Shown here piece after piece: positions 35,160 to 46,278 of a DNA stretch of 64,000 nucleotides. The position numbers and the translations under genes were made by a program. The stretch's first letter is position 1; each line of letters begins with the position of its first letter. This DNA is from an uncultured Roseburia sp. (lineage in GTDB: Bacteria > Bacillota > Clostridia > Lachnospirales > Lachnospiraceae). The notes under the pieces are model-generated. The model had not been told where the DNA came from and ran no database searches. It worked only from the letters and a program-made list of their open reading frames with translations. Where the stretch lies: NCBI GenBank assembly GCA_934309475.1, contig CAKRDK010000003.1, forward strand, positions 115,115-179,114. Reading direction: 5' to 3'.

Positions 35160-36533
35160 TTATTTTCCCATACAAAACTTACTGAATATCTCATTAACCA
35201 GATCATCTTCCACGGATTCTCCGATAATATTTCCCAGAACTTCGTAAGCATTCATCAAATCAATCGAATAGAAATCTTCCGGCATCTCATCCGCAATACT
35301 CTGCAATACTAAATTTAAACTAGAAGCGGCTTCCTGTAAAGAAGTTTTATGACGAATGTTTGTAATATAAATTTCATCATTGAATGTCACTTCTCCGGAG
35401 AAGAACATGTTCTTAATCTCCTCTTCTAATTTTTCAAAGCCGGTCTGCTCTTTTGCAGAAATTGGAATCAAGGTTTTGTCCAGACGGGATGAAATTTCTT
35501 CCGCTGTTGTCACCGGTTCCAAATCGGATTTATTTAACAAAACGATGGCATTGCGGTTCTGAAGCATTTCCATAATTTCAAAATCATTTTCATCTAACGC
35601 TGTTGATGTATCTACTACATATATAATTAAATCTGCCTCGTCTAAATGCTTCTTGGCTTTTTCCACACCGATTTTTTCCACAACATCTTCCGTCTCGCGG
35701 ATTCCTGCTGTATCAATCAGATTCAAGATGATACCATTTAAGTTAATCTGCTCTTCTAAGACGTCACGGGTCGTTCCGGCAATATCGGTAACGATGGCAC
35801 GCTCCTCTCCGACTAACGTATTTAAAAGTGAGGATTTTCCGGCATTCGGTTTTCCGACAATCACGGTCGCAATTCCTTCTTTTAAAATTCTTCCGTTGTC
35901 ACTTGAACTTAAAAGCTTTTCAATTTCTTCTTTTTGTACCCGCACAATCTCACTCAATTCTGCCGGGTATCCCTCTAAGCTGATGTGCTCCGGATCATCT
36001 AATGCAGATTCAATAAATGCAATCTCGTGCAACAGCACGCCACGAACATTTCGAATACGTTCCGATACTTTTCCGGATAACTGCTTCATCGAACTTTTCA
36101 ATGCAAACTCGTTTTTCGCCTGAATAATATCAATGACAGACTCCGCCTGCGCAAGATCGATTCTTCCATTTAAAAAAGCTCTTTTTGTAAATTCTCCCGG
36201 TTCCGCCGGTCTCGCACCGTACTTGATAACGATCTCTAAGATGCGCTTCATGACATACACACCACCGTGGCAGTCAATCTCCACCGTATCTTCTCTCGTG
36301 TAGCTTTTTGGTCCTTTCATCAAAAGAACCATGACTTCATCGATGACTTCATCTCCATCTATAATCCAGCCATAATGAATTGTATGTGTTGGCATATCTG
36401 CAAAATCTTTTCCGTTTTTCATCTTAAAAATACGGCTTGTTATGGAGACTGCCTCATTTCCACTGATTCGTACAATGCCAATTCCTGAACTTGTCATAGC
36501 AGTTGCAATTGCAGCAATTGTATCTGTTTTCAT
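35160..36533 (-). CDS. mnmE: tRNA modification GTPase MnmE (TrmE)
   Basis: A 457-residue protein with the N-terminal folate-binding domain (TIAAIATAMTSSGIGIVRIS), a helical domain split by the G domain (GKPNAGKSSLLNTL, DIAGTTRDVLEE, DTAGIRE, LNKSDL) and the C-terminal CMGK motif that carries the essential cysteine. It partners MnmG. ATG 36533 gives the standard N terminus MKTDTIAAIA; the ribosome site (GAAAGG) is about 12 bases away. Confidence 0.97.
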   Translation of the reverse strand: MKTDTIAAIATAMTSSGIGIVRISGNEAVSITSRIFKMKNGKDFADMPTHTIHYGWIIDGDEVIDEVMVLLMKGPKSYTREDTVEIDCHGGVYVMKRILEIVIKYGARPAEPGEFTKRAFLNGRIDLAQAESVIDIIQAKNEFALKSSMKQLSGKVSERIRNVRGVLLHEIAFIESALDDPEHISLEGYPAELSEIVRVQKEEIEKLLSSSDNGRILKEGIATVIVGKPNAGKSSLLNTLVGEERAIVTDIAGTTRDVLEEQINLNGIILNLIDTAGIRETEDVVEKIGVEKAKKHLDEADLIIYVVDTSTALDENDFEIMEMLQNRNAIVLLNKSDLEPVTTAEEISSRLDKTLIPISAKEQTGFEKLEEEIKNMFFSGEVTFNDEIYITNIRHKTSLQEAASSLNLVLQSIADEMPEDFYSIDLMNAYEVLGNIIGESVEDDLVNEIFSKFCMGK

Positions 36534-36566
36534 GAAATTACCAAACCTTTCTACAATAATTAATCG

Positions 36567-36598
36567 CAAAAATGGGTATCCCGAGCAGGACACCCACT
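36567..36598 (-). terminator. Terminator after jag
   Basis: On the minus strand, GTGGGTGTCC pairs with GGGATACCCA, followed by TTTTT. It separates jag from mnmE, so mnmE may need its own promoter or read-through. Confidence 0.75.
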
Positions 36599-36630
36599 TT
36601 CACCTTATAAACCAAACATAATTATGTATG

Positions 36631-37251
36631 TTATTTTTTAATTGTAACGACTACATGACGATATGGTTCGTCACCTTCGCTGTGTGTTGTCACATAACGA
36701 TCATTCTGTAATGCAGAATGAATGACTCTTCTCTCAAAAGGATTCATTGGCTCTAAAGAAACAGGACGTTTTGTTCTCTTTACTTTGTAAGCAATGTTTC
36801 TTGCAAGATTCTCTAAAGTCTCTCTTCTTCTCTTGCGGTAATCCTCTGTATCAAGTTTTACTTTTACAAAATTCTCAGACTGTTTGTTTACAGCGAGATT
36901 TGCAAGATACTGTAAGGAATCTAAGGTCTGTCCTCTCTTACCGATGAGAACACCCATGTCATTTCCTTTCAATTCAACACTGACTGTCTTCTCGTCCTCG
37001 ACTGTCACGAGAACTTCGACTTCCATCCCCATTGCATGGAATACTTTATCTAAGAAATCTCTTACACAATCCTCTACTGTAAATTTTTTACGAACTTTGA
37101 TTACAGCATCTTTTCTTGCGATTCCAAGAAATCCTGTACTTCCCTTTTCAATCACTTCGTATTCAATCTGGTCACTTGTTGCGCATAATTTCACTAATGC
37201 TTCCGTAATTGCGTCATCAACTGTTCTTGCACTTACTTCAATAAAATCCAT
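36631..37251 (-). CDS. khpB: RNA-binding protein KhpB/Jag (SpoIIIJ-associated)
   Basis: A 206-residue protein with the Jag N domain (residues 1-55, EVSARTVDDAITEAL and GSTGFLGIARKDAVI), a KH domain with GVLIGKRGQTLDSLQYL (about 100-116) and an R3H domain at the C terminus (PMNPFERRVIHSALQ, then GDEPYRHVVV). It binds RNA with its partner KhpA and lies downstream of yidC as usual. Confidence 0.95.
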   Translation of the reverse strand: MDFIEVSARTVDDAITEALVKLCATSDQIEYEVIEKGSTGFLGIARKDAVIKVRKKFTVEDCVRDFLDKVFHAMGMEVEVLVTVEDEKTVSVELKGNDMGVLIGKRGQTLDSLQYLANLAVNKQSENFVKVKLDTEDYRKRRRETLENLARNIAYKVKRTKRPVSLEPMNPFERRVIHSALQNDRYVTTHSEGDEPYRHVVVTIKK

Positions 37252-37281
37252 GTCTTATTATACCCATACCTTTCCATTACA

Positions 37282-38559
37282 TTATTTTCTGGAATTTCTC
37301 TCGTTGAACTCTTTTACCATATTTGCTTTTGCAGCCATACTTCCTGCTTTCGCATTGGATTTCTTTGCTGCAGCTTTTTCTAATTCTAACTCTTTTTCTG
37401 CTGAAGTATTAGCAGGCTTCTCAGGTTCTTCAATTTTCTTTGTGTTCATACGTGCAGCATTTGAAATCTGATTTTCAGAAATTCCAAGCTTCTCGCGTTT
37501 CTTCTTTGCTTTTTCCTGATTCTTGGCGATGATGTCATCTAAGTCCATTTTTTCAAAATGCTTATTCAAAAAGAACTGCTGCAATGCACGGATAAGAGCT
37601 CCTATAATCCAGTAAATTCCTAAACCAAATGGAACTGTGAAACACATAATCAAAGAGAACACTGGCATCATTTTGTTCATTGTCTTCATCTGCTGTGCCA
37701 TTGCATCATTTCCATCACCTGTAGATGCCATCGGCATTAACTTAATGTTTATTACCTGTGTCAGATAGGAAATGATAGGAACCAGTAATGCTGCAATTAC
37801 AAACAGCCATTCATGGTTTGTCCAACCGTTTTTAATTACATACATAGGTGTATCAGAAATATTCAATACAATAAACTTATTGACACCTTCTACAACACTA
37901 TGTGTAGATGAAATTAAATCAGATAAAGATGGGAAAACATCTGTTAATTTCTCCCAACCTGATGAATTCATCTTATAAAGCACATCCACAATATAATTAG
38001 AAAGTGCTGTCTTATCTGTCACCGTAAAATCCGCACGTACAGATGCAAGATTCATAGCATCCACAAAAGATGTCATCTTATCCTGATAACCATCTGTTGC
38101 CATGATTCCGGAAACTAAGTCCATGTAATCTGCTTTTACACTGGTAACATAAGCCGGTACATTCATAAATACACGATACAGAGCTAACCATAATGGAAAC
38201 TGAATTAACATCTGTACGCAGCTTCCCATCGGAGAAACCCCATATTTTTCATAGACAAGCTGAGTCTCCTGTTGCATAGCCTGCACAGAAGCCTGGTCAT
38301 TTTTGCCTTTATACTTCTTCTGAACTGCCTGCAATTCAGGATTCATTTTCTGCGATAACTTTGAAAACTTCTGCTGTTTATAGGTTAATGGAAACATTAA
38401 CGCATAAATTACAATTGTAAAAATAATAATTGATAAACCTACATTATTTAACCCCACTTTGTCCATGAGAATGTAGATTCCGTTCATAACCCATCCAAGC
38501 AATTTTGCAATTGGTCCAAGGATAGCGCCATCATATGCTGTTAATAAAATATCTGTCAA
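37282..38559 (-). CDS. yidC: Membrane protein insertase YidC (SpoIIIJ/Oxa1 family)
   Basis: A 425-residue insertase. The core transmembrane helices are visible: VGLSIIIFTIVIYALMFPLT, then MLIQFPLWLALYRVF, HEWLFVIAALLVPIISYL and MPVFSLIMCFTVPFGLGIYW. The protein is much longer than Bacillus SpoIIIJ (about 260 residues) because of an extra domain of about 100 residues between the second and third core helices (about 140-235) and a long Lys/Glu/Ala-rich cytoplasmic tail. No lipobox is present at the N terminus, so unlike SpoIIIJ it seems not to be a lipoprotein. It sits between yidD and khpB. Confidence 0.95.
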   Translation of the reverse strand: MTDILLTAYDGAILGPIAKLLGWVMNGIYILMDKVGLNNVGLSIIIFTIVIYALMFPLTYKQQKFSKLSQKMNPELQAVQKKYKGKNDQASVQAMQQETQLVYEKYGVSPMGSCVQMLIQFPLWLALYRVFMNVPAYVTSVKADYMDLVSGIMATDGYQDKMTSFVDAMNLASVRADFTVTDKTALSNYIVDVLYKMNSSGWEKLTDVFPSLSDLISSTHSVVEGVNKFIVLNISDTPMYVIKNGWTNHEWLFVIAALLVPIISYLTQVINIKLMPMASTGDGNDAMAQQMKTMNKMMPVFSLIMCFTVPFGLGIYWIIGALIRALQQFFLNKHFEKMDLDDIIAKNQEKAKKKREKLGISENQISNAARMNTKKIEEPEKPANTSAEKELELEKAAAKKSNAKAGSMAAKANMVKEFNERNSRK

Positions 38560-38573
38560 CTAAATACCTCCAT

Positions 38574-38807
38574 CTATGGAACGGGATCATATCCACCTTT
38601 TGAAAAAGGATTACATCTTAAAATTCTCCATGCTGCCAAAGCTCCCCCCTTAAGTGCTCCATATTTTTCTACTGCTTCAAGTCCATAAGTAGAACAGGTC
38701 GGATAATAAGGACACTTTGTTGTCTTCATCGGAGAAATATACTTCCTATAAAATTTAATTAACGCAATGAATAATTTTTTCAAAATGATTCCATCTTCTT
38801 TTTTCAA
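38574..38807 (-). CDS. yidD: Membrane protein insertion efficiency factor YidD
   Basis: A 77-residue protein with the diagnostic Cys-rich core [18 protein letters not shown] and the end GGYDPVP. It assists YidC. Start codon is TTG right after the rnpA stop (38807); an inner TTG at 38783 would give the more family-like N terminus [17 protein letters not shown], so the first eight residues are doubtful. Confidence 0.93.
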   Translation of the reverse strand: MKKEDGIILKKLFIALIKFYRKYISPMKTTKCPYYPTCSTYGLEAVEKYGALKGGALAAWRILRCNPFSKGGYDPVP

Positions 38808-39146
38808 TTATGATTTTGTAATCTTGTGAAGACCTCCAAGATGTAACAGCGCACTCTCAATCTCGCGATACTTACAATCTCTCGCTGTACTTCTTGCGAT
38901 GACTACTATGTCTAAACCACTATTAAACATGTCCTCATGTAGTCGGTAACTCTCCCGGATGAGCCGGGTGATATGATGTCTTATAACACTATTTCCTACT
39001 TTTTTGCTAACTGATATCCCGACACGATTCTGTTCGGTCTGATTCTCAAGAACGTACATCACCAGATAGCGGTTGGCAAAAGATTTACCTTTTTTATATA
39101 CGTTCTGAAAATCTCTGTTTTTCTTCAATGATTCTGAATATTTCAT
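38808..39146 (-). CDS. rnpA: Ribonuclease P protein component
   Basis: A 112-residue basic protein with the RNase P signature GISVSKKVGNSVIRHHITRLIRE (shown as GISVSKKVGNSV and RHHITRLIRE, about residues 43-65). It is the protein cofactor for tRNA 5' processing. It follows rpmH, as in nearly all bacteria. Confidence 0.97.
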   Translation of the reverse strand: MKYSESLKKNRDFQNVYKKGKSFANRYLVMYVLENQTEQNRVGISVSKKVGNSVIRHHITRLIRESYRLHEDMFNSGLDIVVIARSTARDCKYREIESALLHLGGLHKITKS

Positions 39147-39204
39147 CTGGCATTCATGCCCTTTCTAAAGTCGTTGGCACAAATTCTTTATACGAAATTT
39201 AATA

Positions 39205-39237
39205 ATATAAAGAAGAAAAGACCACAAAGATGTGGCC
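39205..39237 (-). terminator. Attenuator-like hairpin after rpmH
   Basis: On the minus strand GGCCACA pairs with TGTGGTC (one G-T), four-base loop, then TTTTCTTCTTT. The hairpin touches the rpmH stop codon and would reduce transcription into rnpA, consistent with the higher need for L34. Confidence 0.7.
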
Positions 39238-39371
39238 TAAGCTGATAATTTCTTTCTTCCTTTTGCTCTTCTTGCAGCCAATACTTTTCTTCCGCCTGCT
39301 GTGCTCATTCTGCTTCTAAATCCATGAACTTTAGATCTCTGTCTCTTTTTTGGTTGGAATGTCATCTTCAT
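39237..39371 (-). CDS. rpmH: Ribosomal protein bL34
   Basis: A 44-residue, very basic protein: [18 protein letters not shown] at the start and [12 protein letters not shown] at the end, the standard L34. ATG 39371 is eight bases after GGAGGTG. It is the first gene of the leftward origin operon. Confidence 0.98.
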   Translation of the reverse strand: MKMTFQPKKRQRSKVHGFRSRMSTAGGRKVLAARRAKGRKKLSA

Positions 39372-39411
39372 ATCGTATCCACCTCCTCTACGTTAAAAAA
39401 CATCATTTTCT

Positions 39412-39440
39412 TTTATATCAAAAAAATCGCCCTAAGTCAA
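39412..39440 (-). promoter_or_regulatory. Promoter of the rpmH operon
   Basis: Minus strand TTGACT (39435-39440), 17-base spacer, TATAAA (39412-39417); about 40 bases upstream of the rpmH start. Confidence 0.8.
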
Positions 39441-39479
39441 GCAAAACATGCTATTTTTTCGCATTTTCTAATACTTTCC

Positions 39480-39960
39480 AAGGTTAACCACAATATCTAT
39501 TAGGCATCTTATAAAATTCGCTATATCTAGTGAGCCAAAAGTATCATTTTGAAAAAAATTTGGTACTTTTCCACATACCACAAATCCAGTAAAATCAACG
39601 TTTACATAAGTTATCCTCAATTTGTGGATAACTTGTGGATAAACCATGGATAATACCTTTATAACTTGTTAGTAATGTGGTTAACCCTATATTTTCTGCG
39701 GTCTATAACTATTTTATACCTTTTCACGTAAACTGTTTAAAATCTATTTTCACCCCTCTAATCTCCTCATAGAGAAATTATCTTTCCACAAGGGTAGTGG
39801 AAAGATACCCACAAATTTTTGATTGCTAATTAAGGCAAAATAGTGTAGGATAGACAGTGTAGGATTTTTTATGATGTCCTAAGTGTATATTTTAAAAGAA
39901 AACATGCAGTAAAGGGTTATTTTTAGAGAATGAAAATTTACCCTTTCTTTGTGTATCTTT
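39480..39960. other. oriC, first part (rpmH-dnaA interval)
   Basis: This gene-free AT-rich stretch holds DnaA boxes. Two perfect TTATCCACA (minus strand) lie at 39623-39631 and 39634-39642, with related boxes at 39484-39492 and 39676-39684 (TTAACCACA), 39611-39619, 39645-39653 and 39805-39813. A direct repeat of AGTGTAGGAT at 39842 and 39856 is probably in the dnaA promoter region. Confidence 0.85.
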
Positions 39961-40012
39961 GGAAAGTGCCCAAACGTGCACTTCTATATATAGTAGAAAT
40001 CGGAGTATGGAA

Positions 40013-41392
40013 ATGGACAAGTTATTAGAAAAATGGAATGAGATATTACAGACTGTAAAAGCCGAGCATGAAATCAGTGATGTTTCTTTCAATACCTGGC
40101 TCAAGCCGCTTGAAGTTTTTGGCATTCAGGGAAATACCGTATATATCCTGGTTCCACCAGACAATCAGATGGCTTTAGGTTATATTTCAAAAAAATATTA
40201 CCTTCCTTTAAAGGTTACAATTGCAGAAATTATTGGAATTGAATATGAAATTGAATTTATTTTTCCGGAACAGGCTAGTTCTATTCAGACCAGCTCTTCT
40301 CCTATGAATAATAATGTAGGAAATAATAAGCGGCCTGCTGTTTCTGCAAATGCAGACAAGTCCAATCTGAATCCGAATTATACATTCGACACTTTTGTCG
40401 TCGGCAGCAACAACCGTTTTGCCCAGTCGGCTTCCCTTGCAGTAGCAGAATCTCCGGGTGAAGCATACAATCCTCTTTATATTTATGGAGGACCGGGACT
40501 TGGTAAGACCCACTTAATGCATTCCATTGGTCATTTCATATTAGAACAGAACCCGGATGCCAAAGTCTTATATGTAACTTCCGAAGAATTTACAAACGAA
40601 GTTATCGACTCTATCCGTAACGGTAATGCGTCTGCGATGACCAAATTCCGTGACAAATACCGCACCATCGATGTCTTAATGGTCGATGACGTTCAGTTTA
40701 TTATAGGAAAAGAAAGTACACAGGAAGAATTTTTCCATACCTTCAATGCCTTACATTCTGCCGGAAAGCAGATTATTCTGACTTCCGATAAACCACCGAA
40801 AGACATGGAGACTTTGGAAGATCGTATCCGTTCCCGATTTGAGTGGGGTCTGATGGCTGACATTGGAACACCGGACTACGAGACAAGAATGGCGATTCTT
40901 CGGAAAAAAGTAGAAACGGATGACATGAATTTAAGTGACGAAATCTTAAATTACATTGCCACCAACATAAAATCTAACATCCGTGAGTTAGAGGGCGCTT
41001 TGAACAAACTGCTCGCTTACTCTAATTTAGTAAAAACTGAAATCACCATGGACATTGCCATGAAAGAACTTCAGAATATTATCATTCCGGACAAGCCACG
41101 CGAGATTACACCTCAGCTTATCATTGAGGTTGTATCCGAACATTTCCAGATTTCGCTTGACCAGATGATTTCCAAAAATAGAAGCAGTCAGATTGCAAGA
41201 CCGCGTCAGATTGCGATGTACTTATGTAAGACTATGACCGACACTCCGCTGGATTCCATAGGTTCTCTCTTAGGAGGCCGTGACCATTCCACGATTATTC
41301 ATGGTGTCAACAAAGTTTCTGAGGAATACGAGACCAATGAAGACACTCACAACCTCATAGACACGATTAAAAAGAAAATCAATCCAAATTAG
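40013..41392 (+). CDS. dnaA: Chromosomal replication initiator protein DnaA
   Basis: A 459-residue initiator. Domain I (EKWNEILQTVKAEHEIS) is followed by a short linker, the AAA+ domain starting NPNYTFDTFVVGSNNRFA with Walker A GGPGLGKTHLMHSI (about 155-168) and Walker B MVDDVQF, and the domain IV DNA-binding motif GGRDHSTIIHGV (about 418-429). ATG 40013 has GGAG seven bases upstream; the ATG at 40007 is too close to it. DnaA boxes lie on both sides of the gene. Confidence 0.98.
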   Translation: MDKLLEKWNEILQTVKAEHEISDVSFNTWLKPLEVFGIQGNTVYILVPPDNQMALGYISKKYYLPLKVTIAEIIGIEYEIEFIFPEQASSIQTSSSPMNNNVGNNKRPAVSANADKSNLNPNYTFDTFVVGSNNRFAQSASLAVAESPGEAYNPLYIYGGPGLGKTHLMHSIGHFILEQNPDAKVLYVTSEEFTNEVIDSIRNGNASAMTKFRDKYRTIDVLMVDDVQFIIGKESTQEEFFHTFNALHSAGKQIILTSDKPPKDMETLEDRIRSRFEWGLMADIGTPDYETRMAILRKKVETDDMNLSDEILNYIATNIKSNIRELEGALNKLLAYSNLVKTEITMDIAMKELQNIIIPDKPREITPQLIIEVVSEHFQISLDQMISKNRSSQIARPRQIAMYLCKTMTDTPLDSIGSLLGGRDHSTIIHGVNKVSEEYETNEDTHNLIDTIKKKINPN

Positions 41393-41720
41393 GGTTATGC
41401 ACATAAAGTTGTTTATAAGACGTTTATGCGCTGTGAAACGCCTGTTTAAATGCATGGATAAGCCTTTGATAACGACATGATTAGTTTAATAAAATTATGA
41501 AGTTCAAGTTTACATAATTTTATTATTCACATTTCATCAAGAGCCTGTCCAAGTCTTTTTCACACAGTTATGAGGTTTCAATTTTCCTTATGTTTCAAGG
41601 CTTCATGGCAGTTATGAACTTTTAAACAACCCCTAAGAATACGACTTTGAATTTTTATTATATTTATATTTATTTGGCTTCGCTTTCACGTTGCCGGCTA
41701 AGGAAGGAGTTATACACAAC
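41393..41720. other. oriC, second part (dnaA-dnaN interval), probable unwinding region
   Basis: A gene-free 328-base stretch with DnaA boxes TTATGCACA (41395-41403), TTATTCACA (41523-41531), TTATACACA (41710-41718, inside the dnaN leader) and the weaker CATGGATAA (41453-41461). The part at about 41479-41535 is extremely AT-rich and is the best candidate for the duplex unwinding element. Together with the interval upstream of dnaA it forms the bipartite origin known from Bacillus. Confidence 0.8.
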
Positions 41721-42833
41721 ATGAAATTAATCTGTTCCAAATCAAATTTATTACATGGTGTCAGTATTGTTTCTAAAGCAGTACCAACTAGAACAACCAT
41801 GGCTATCTTAGAATGTATCTTAATCGATGCATCTGCAAATGAAATTAAATTAACTGCAAATGATATGGAGTTAGGTATCGAGACAAGAATCGAAGGAGAA
41901 ATTGTAGAACGAGGTGTCATTGCCCTCGATGCTAAAATCTTTTCTGAGATTGTTCGAAAATTACCGGATAGTGATGTTGTTATTGAAACAGATGCTTCTT
42001 TCAAGACAACCATCACCTGTGAAAAAGCGAAATTTAACATTGTTGGAAAATCAGGAGAAGATTTTTCTTATATCCCATACATTGAACGTAACGGATCTAT
42101 CACAATGTCACAGTTTACGTTAAAAGAAGTGATTCGTCAGACTATTTTCTCTATTGCCGACAATGAGAATAACAAATTAATGACAGGTGAACTTTTCGAA
42201 ATCGAGGACAACCAGTTAAAAGTGGTATCCTTAGACGGTCACCGTATCTCTATCCGTAACATTGAATTAAAAGATCACTATGATCACAAGAAAGTAGTTG
42301 TTCCTGGTAAAACACTTCAGGAAGTAAGTAAGATTCTTCCGGGAAGTGCCGAGGAAGATGTCACCATTTATCTGACAGACAACCATATTGTCTTTGAATT
42401 TGATAAGACAGTCGTAGTTTCACGTTTGATTGAAGGAGAATACTTCAAGATTGAGCAGATGCTCTCTTCTGATTACGAGACAAAAGTAAAAATCAATAAG
42501 CGTGAGCTTTTAAGCTGTATTGACCGTGCCACACTTCTGGTAAAAGAAGGCGACAAGAAGCCGATTATCATGAATGTGACAGATGGCAACATGGAATTAA
42601 AGATTAATTCCTTTATTGGTTCCATGAATGAAGATATTGATATTGCAAAAGAGGGAAAAGATATTTTGATTGGTTTCAATCCAAAATTCTTTATAGATGC
42701 ACTGCGTGTGATTGACGAGGAAGAAGTGACACTTTACATGGTGAATCCAAAGGCACCTTGCTTCATCAAAGATGATGATGGCAAATTTATTTACCTGATT
42801 CTTCCGGTAAACTTTAATGCCGCAGCAAACTAG
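41721..42833 (+). CDS. dnaN: DNA polymerase III beta sliding clamp
   Basis: A 370-residue clamp: MKLICSKSNLLHGVSIVSKA at the start, three repeated domains, and the peptide-binding C terminus ending FIYLILPVNFNAAAN (standard LILPVR-like). ATG 41721 is 11 bases after AAGGAG; upstream in-frame codons from 41691 overlap a DnaA box and are not coding. Confidence 0.98.
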   Translation: MKLICSKSNLLHGVSIVSKAVPTRTTMAILECILIDASANEIKLTANDMELGIETRIEGEIVERGVIALDAKIFSEIVRKLPDSDVVIETDASFKTTITCEKAKFNIVGKSGEDFSYIPYIERNGSITMSQFTLKEVIRQTIFSIADNENNKLMTGELFEIEDNQLKVVSLDGHRISIRNIELKDHYDHKKVVVPGKTLQEVSKILPGSAEEDVTIYLTDNHIVFEFDKTVVVSRLIEGEYFKIEQMLSSDYETKVKINKRELLSCIDRATLLVKEGDKKPIIMNVTDGNMELKINSFIGSMNEDIDIAKEGKDILIGFNPKFFIDALRVIDEEEVTLYMVNPKAPCFIKDDDGKFIYLILPVNFNAAAN

Positions 42834-42834
42834 G

Positions 42835-42878
42835 GTGGAAAAAGAGAATTTTCCACACGCAAATGTAGTTAAATTTTA
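42835..42878 (+). repeat. Intergenic element after dnaN (copy 1)
   Basis: Starts with a hairpin GTGGAAAA / TTTTCCAC right at the dnaN stop, then ACGCAAATGTAGTTAAAT. About 40 of 46 positions match the element after gyrB (46170-46215). Confidence 0.8.
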
Positions 42879-42907
42879 AAAGGGACGATAGTCCGGTAAG
42901 GAAAAGT

Positions 42908-43123
42908 ATGATAACAGTTAATATCCGTGAGGAAGATGAATTTATTAAACTTGGTCAGGCTTTGAAAAAAGCAGGTCTTGTGGAGTCCGGCGTTGAAGCT
43001 AAGATTGTAATCCAGGATGGGGAAGTTACCCTGAATGGAGAAGTTGAAGTACAGCGTGGCAAAAAACTTTATGATGGAGATGTCGTTTCCTACAATGGGG
43101 AAACGCTTAAAATCGTAAAATGA
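42908..43123 (+). CDS. yaaA: S4-domain RNA-binding protein YaaA
   Basis: A 71-residue S4-like protein: EFIKLGQALKKAGLVESG, then QDGEVTLNGEVEVQRGKKLYDGD (seen in parts), typical of the small YaaA/RlbA family found between dnaN and recF. Its stop overlaps the recF start (ATGA). Confidence 0.95.
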   Translation: MITVNIREEDEFIKLGQALKKAGLVESGVEAKIVIQDGEVTLNGEVEVQRGKKLYDGDVVSYNGETLKIVK

Positions 43124-44220
43124 TTATTAAATCAATTGAATTAAAAAATTTTCGCAATTATGAAGATTTAGATATTTCTTTTGATGATGGAACGAATATT
43201 TTATTTGGCGATAATGCGCAGGGAAAGACCAATATTTTAGAAGCTGCATATCTGAGCGGGACAACAAAGTCCCACAAAGGTAGCAAAGACAAGGAGATGG
43301 TTCGTTTCGGTGAGCAGGAAGCACATATTCGTACGACTGTAGTTAAAAAAGAAAAAGAGTACCAGATTGATATTCACTTGAAGCAGAACCGCTCGAAGGG
43401 AATTGCCATTAATAAGATTCCCATCAAGAAGGCAAGCGAATTATTCGGAATTCTGAACATGGTATTCTTTTCACCGGAGGACTTAAACATCATCAAAAAC
43501 GGACCTTCGGAACGTAGAAGATTTTTAGATGCAGAGTTGTGTCAGCTCGATAAAATCTATCTGGCTGATTTAACAAAATATAACAAAGTTTTGAATCAGA
43601 GAAACAAGCTTTTGAAGGATATGGTTTACCGTCCTGACTTAAAGGAGACGCTTCCAATCTGGGATATGCAGTTACTTGAGAGCGGAAAAAAGATTATCCA
43701 GAGAAGGAAAAAGTTTGTGGAAGAACTGAACGAAATCGTACAGGACATTCATTACAGAATTTCGGGGGAGAAAGAGGAACTGTTGCTGCAATATGAGCCG
43801 AATATCGATGACATCTTTTTTGAGGATGAGTTAAATCGTGCCAAAGACAGGGATTTGCGGTATTGTCAGACTTCTGTGGGGCCGCATCGTGATGATTTGC
43901 TTTTTTCCATTCACGGTGTCGACATCCGAAAGTTTGGTTCGCAGGGACAGCAGAGAACTTCTGCGCTTTCGCTGAAACTTTCCGAAATCGAATTAGTGAA
44001 ACAGTCGATTCATGATACACCGATTTTATTGCTGGATGATGTGTTATCGGAATTGGACAGCAACCGACAGAATTATTTGTTAAATAACATACATGATACC
44101 CAGACCATCATTACCTGTACCGGTCTGGATGAATTTGTAAAAAACAGGTTTCACATAAATAAAGTTTTTGAAGTCATAAACGGAACTGTTTTCGAGAGAG
44201 GTTCTATGGACGAAGTGTAA
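43120..44220 (+). CDS. recF: DNA replication/repair protein RecF
   Basis: A 366-residue SMC-like ATPase: KNFRNYEDLDISF, Walker A GDNAQGKTNILEAAY (about 30-44), signature SQGQQRTSALSLKLSE (about 273-288) and Walker B ILLLDDVLSELD. It loads RecA at gaps with RecO and RecR. ATG overlaps the yaaA stop by four bases, so translation is coupled. Confidence 0.97.
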   Translation: MIIKSIELKNFRNYEDLDISFDDGTNILFGDNAQGKTNILEAAYLSGTTKSHKGSKDKEMVRFGEQEAHIRTTVVKKEKEYQIDIHLKQNRSKGIAINKIPIKKASELFGILNMVFFSPEDLNIIKNGPSERRRFLDAELCQLDKIYLADLTKYNKVLNQRNKLLKDMVYRPDLKETLPIWDMQLLESGKKIIQRRKKFVEELNEIVQDIHYRISGEKEELLLQYEPNIDDIFFEDELNRAKDRDLRYCQTSVGPHRDDLLFSIHGVDIRKFGSQGQQRTSALSLKLSEIELVKQSIHDTPILLLDDVLSELDSNRQNYLLNNIHDTQTIITCTGLDEFVKNRFHINKVFEVINGTVFERGSMDEV

Positions 44221-46167
<1,947 letters not shown>

Positions 46168-46169
46168 GA

Positions 46170-46215
46170 TGTAGAAAAAAGGAATTTTTCACACGCAAAC
46201 GTAGTTAAATATAAA
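46170..46215 (+). repeat. Intergenic element after gyrB (copy 2)
   Basis: GTAGAAAAA and TTTTTCAC form an imperfect hairpin just after the gyrB stop; then ACGCAAACGTAGTTAAAT. Close relative of the element after dnaN. Confidence 0.8.
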
Positions 46216-46278
46216 ATGGCAGATTGATTAAGATTGCAGCGATGTAATCGACTTTATGAGAATGGAGACAAAGAATAA

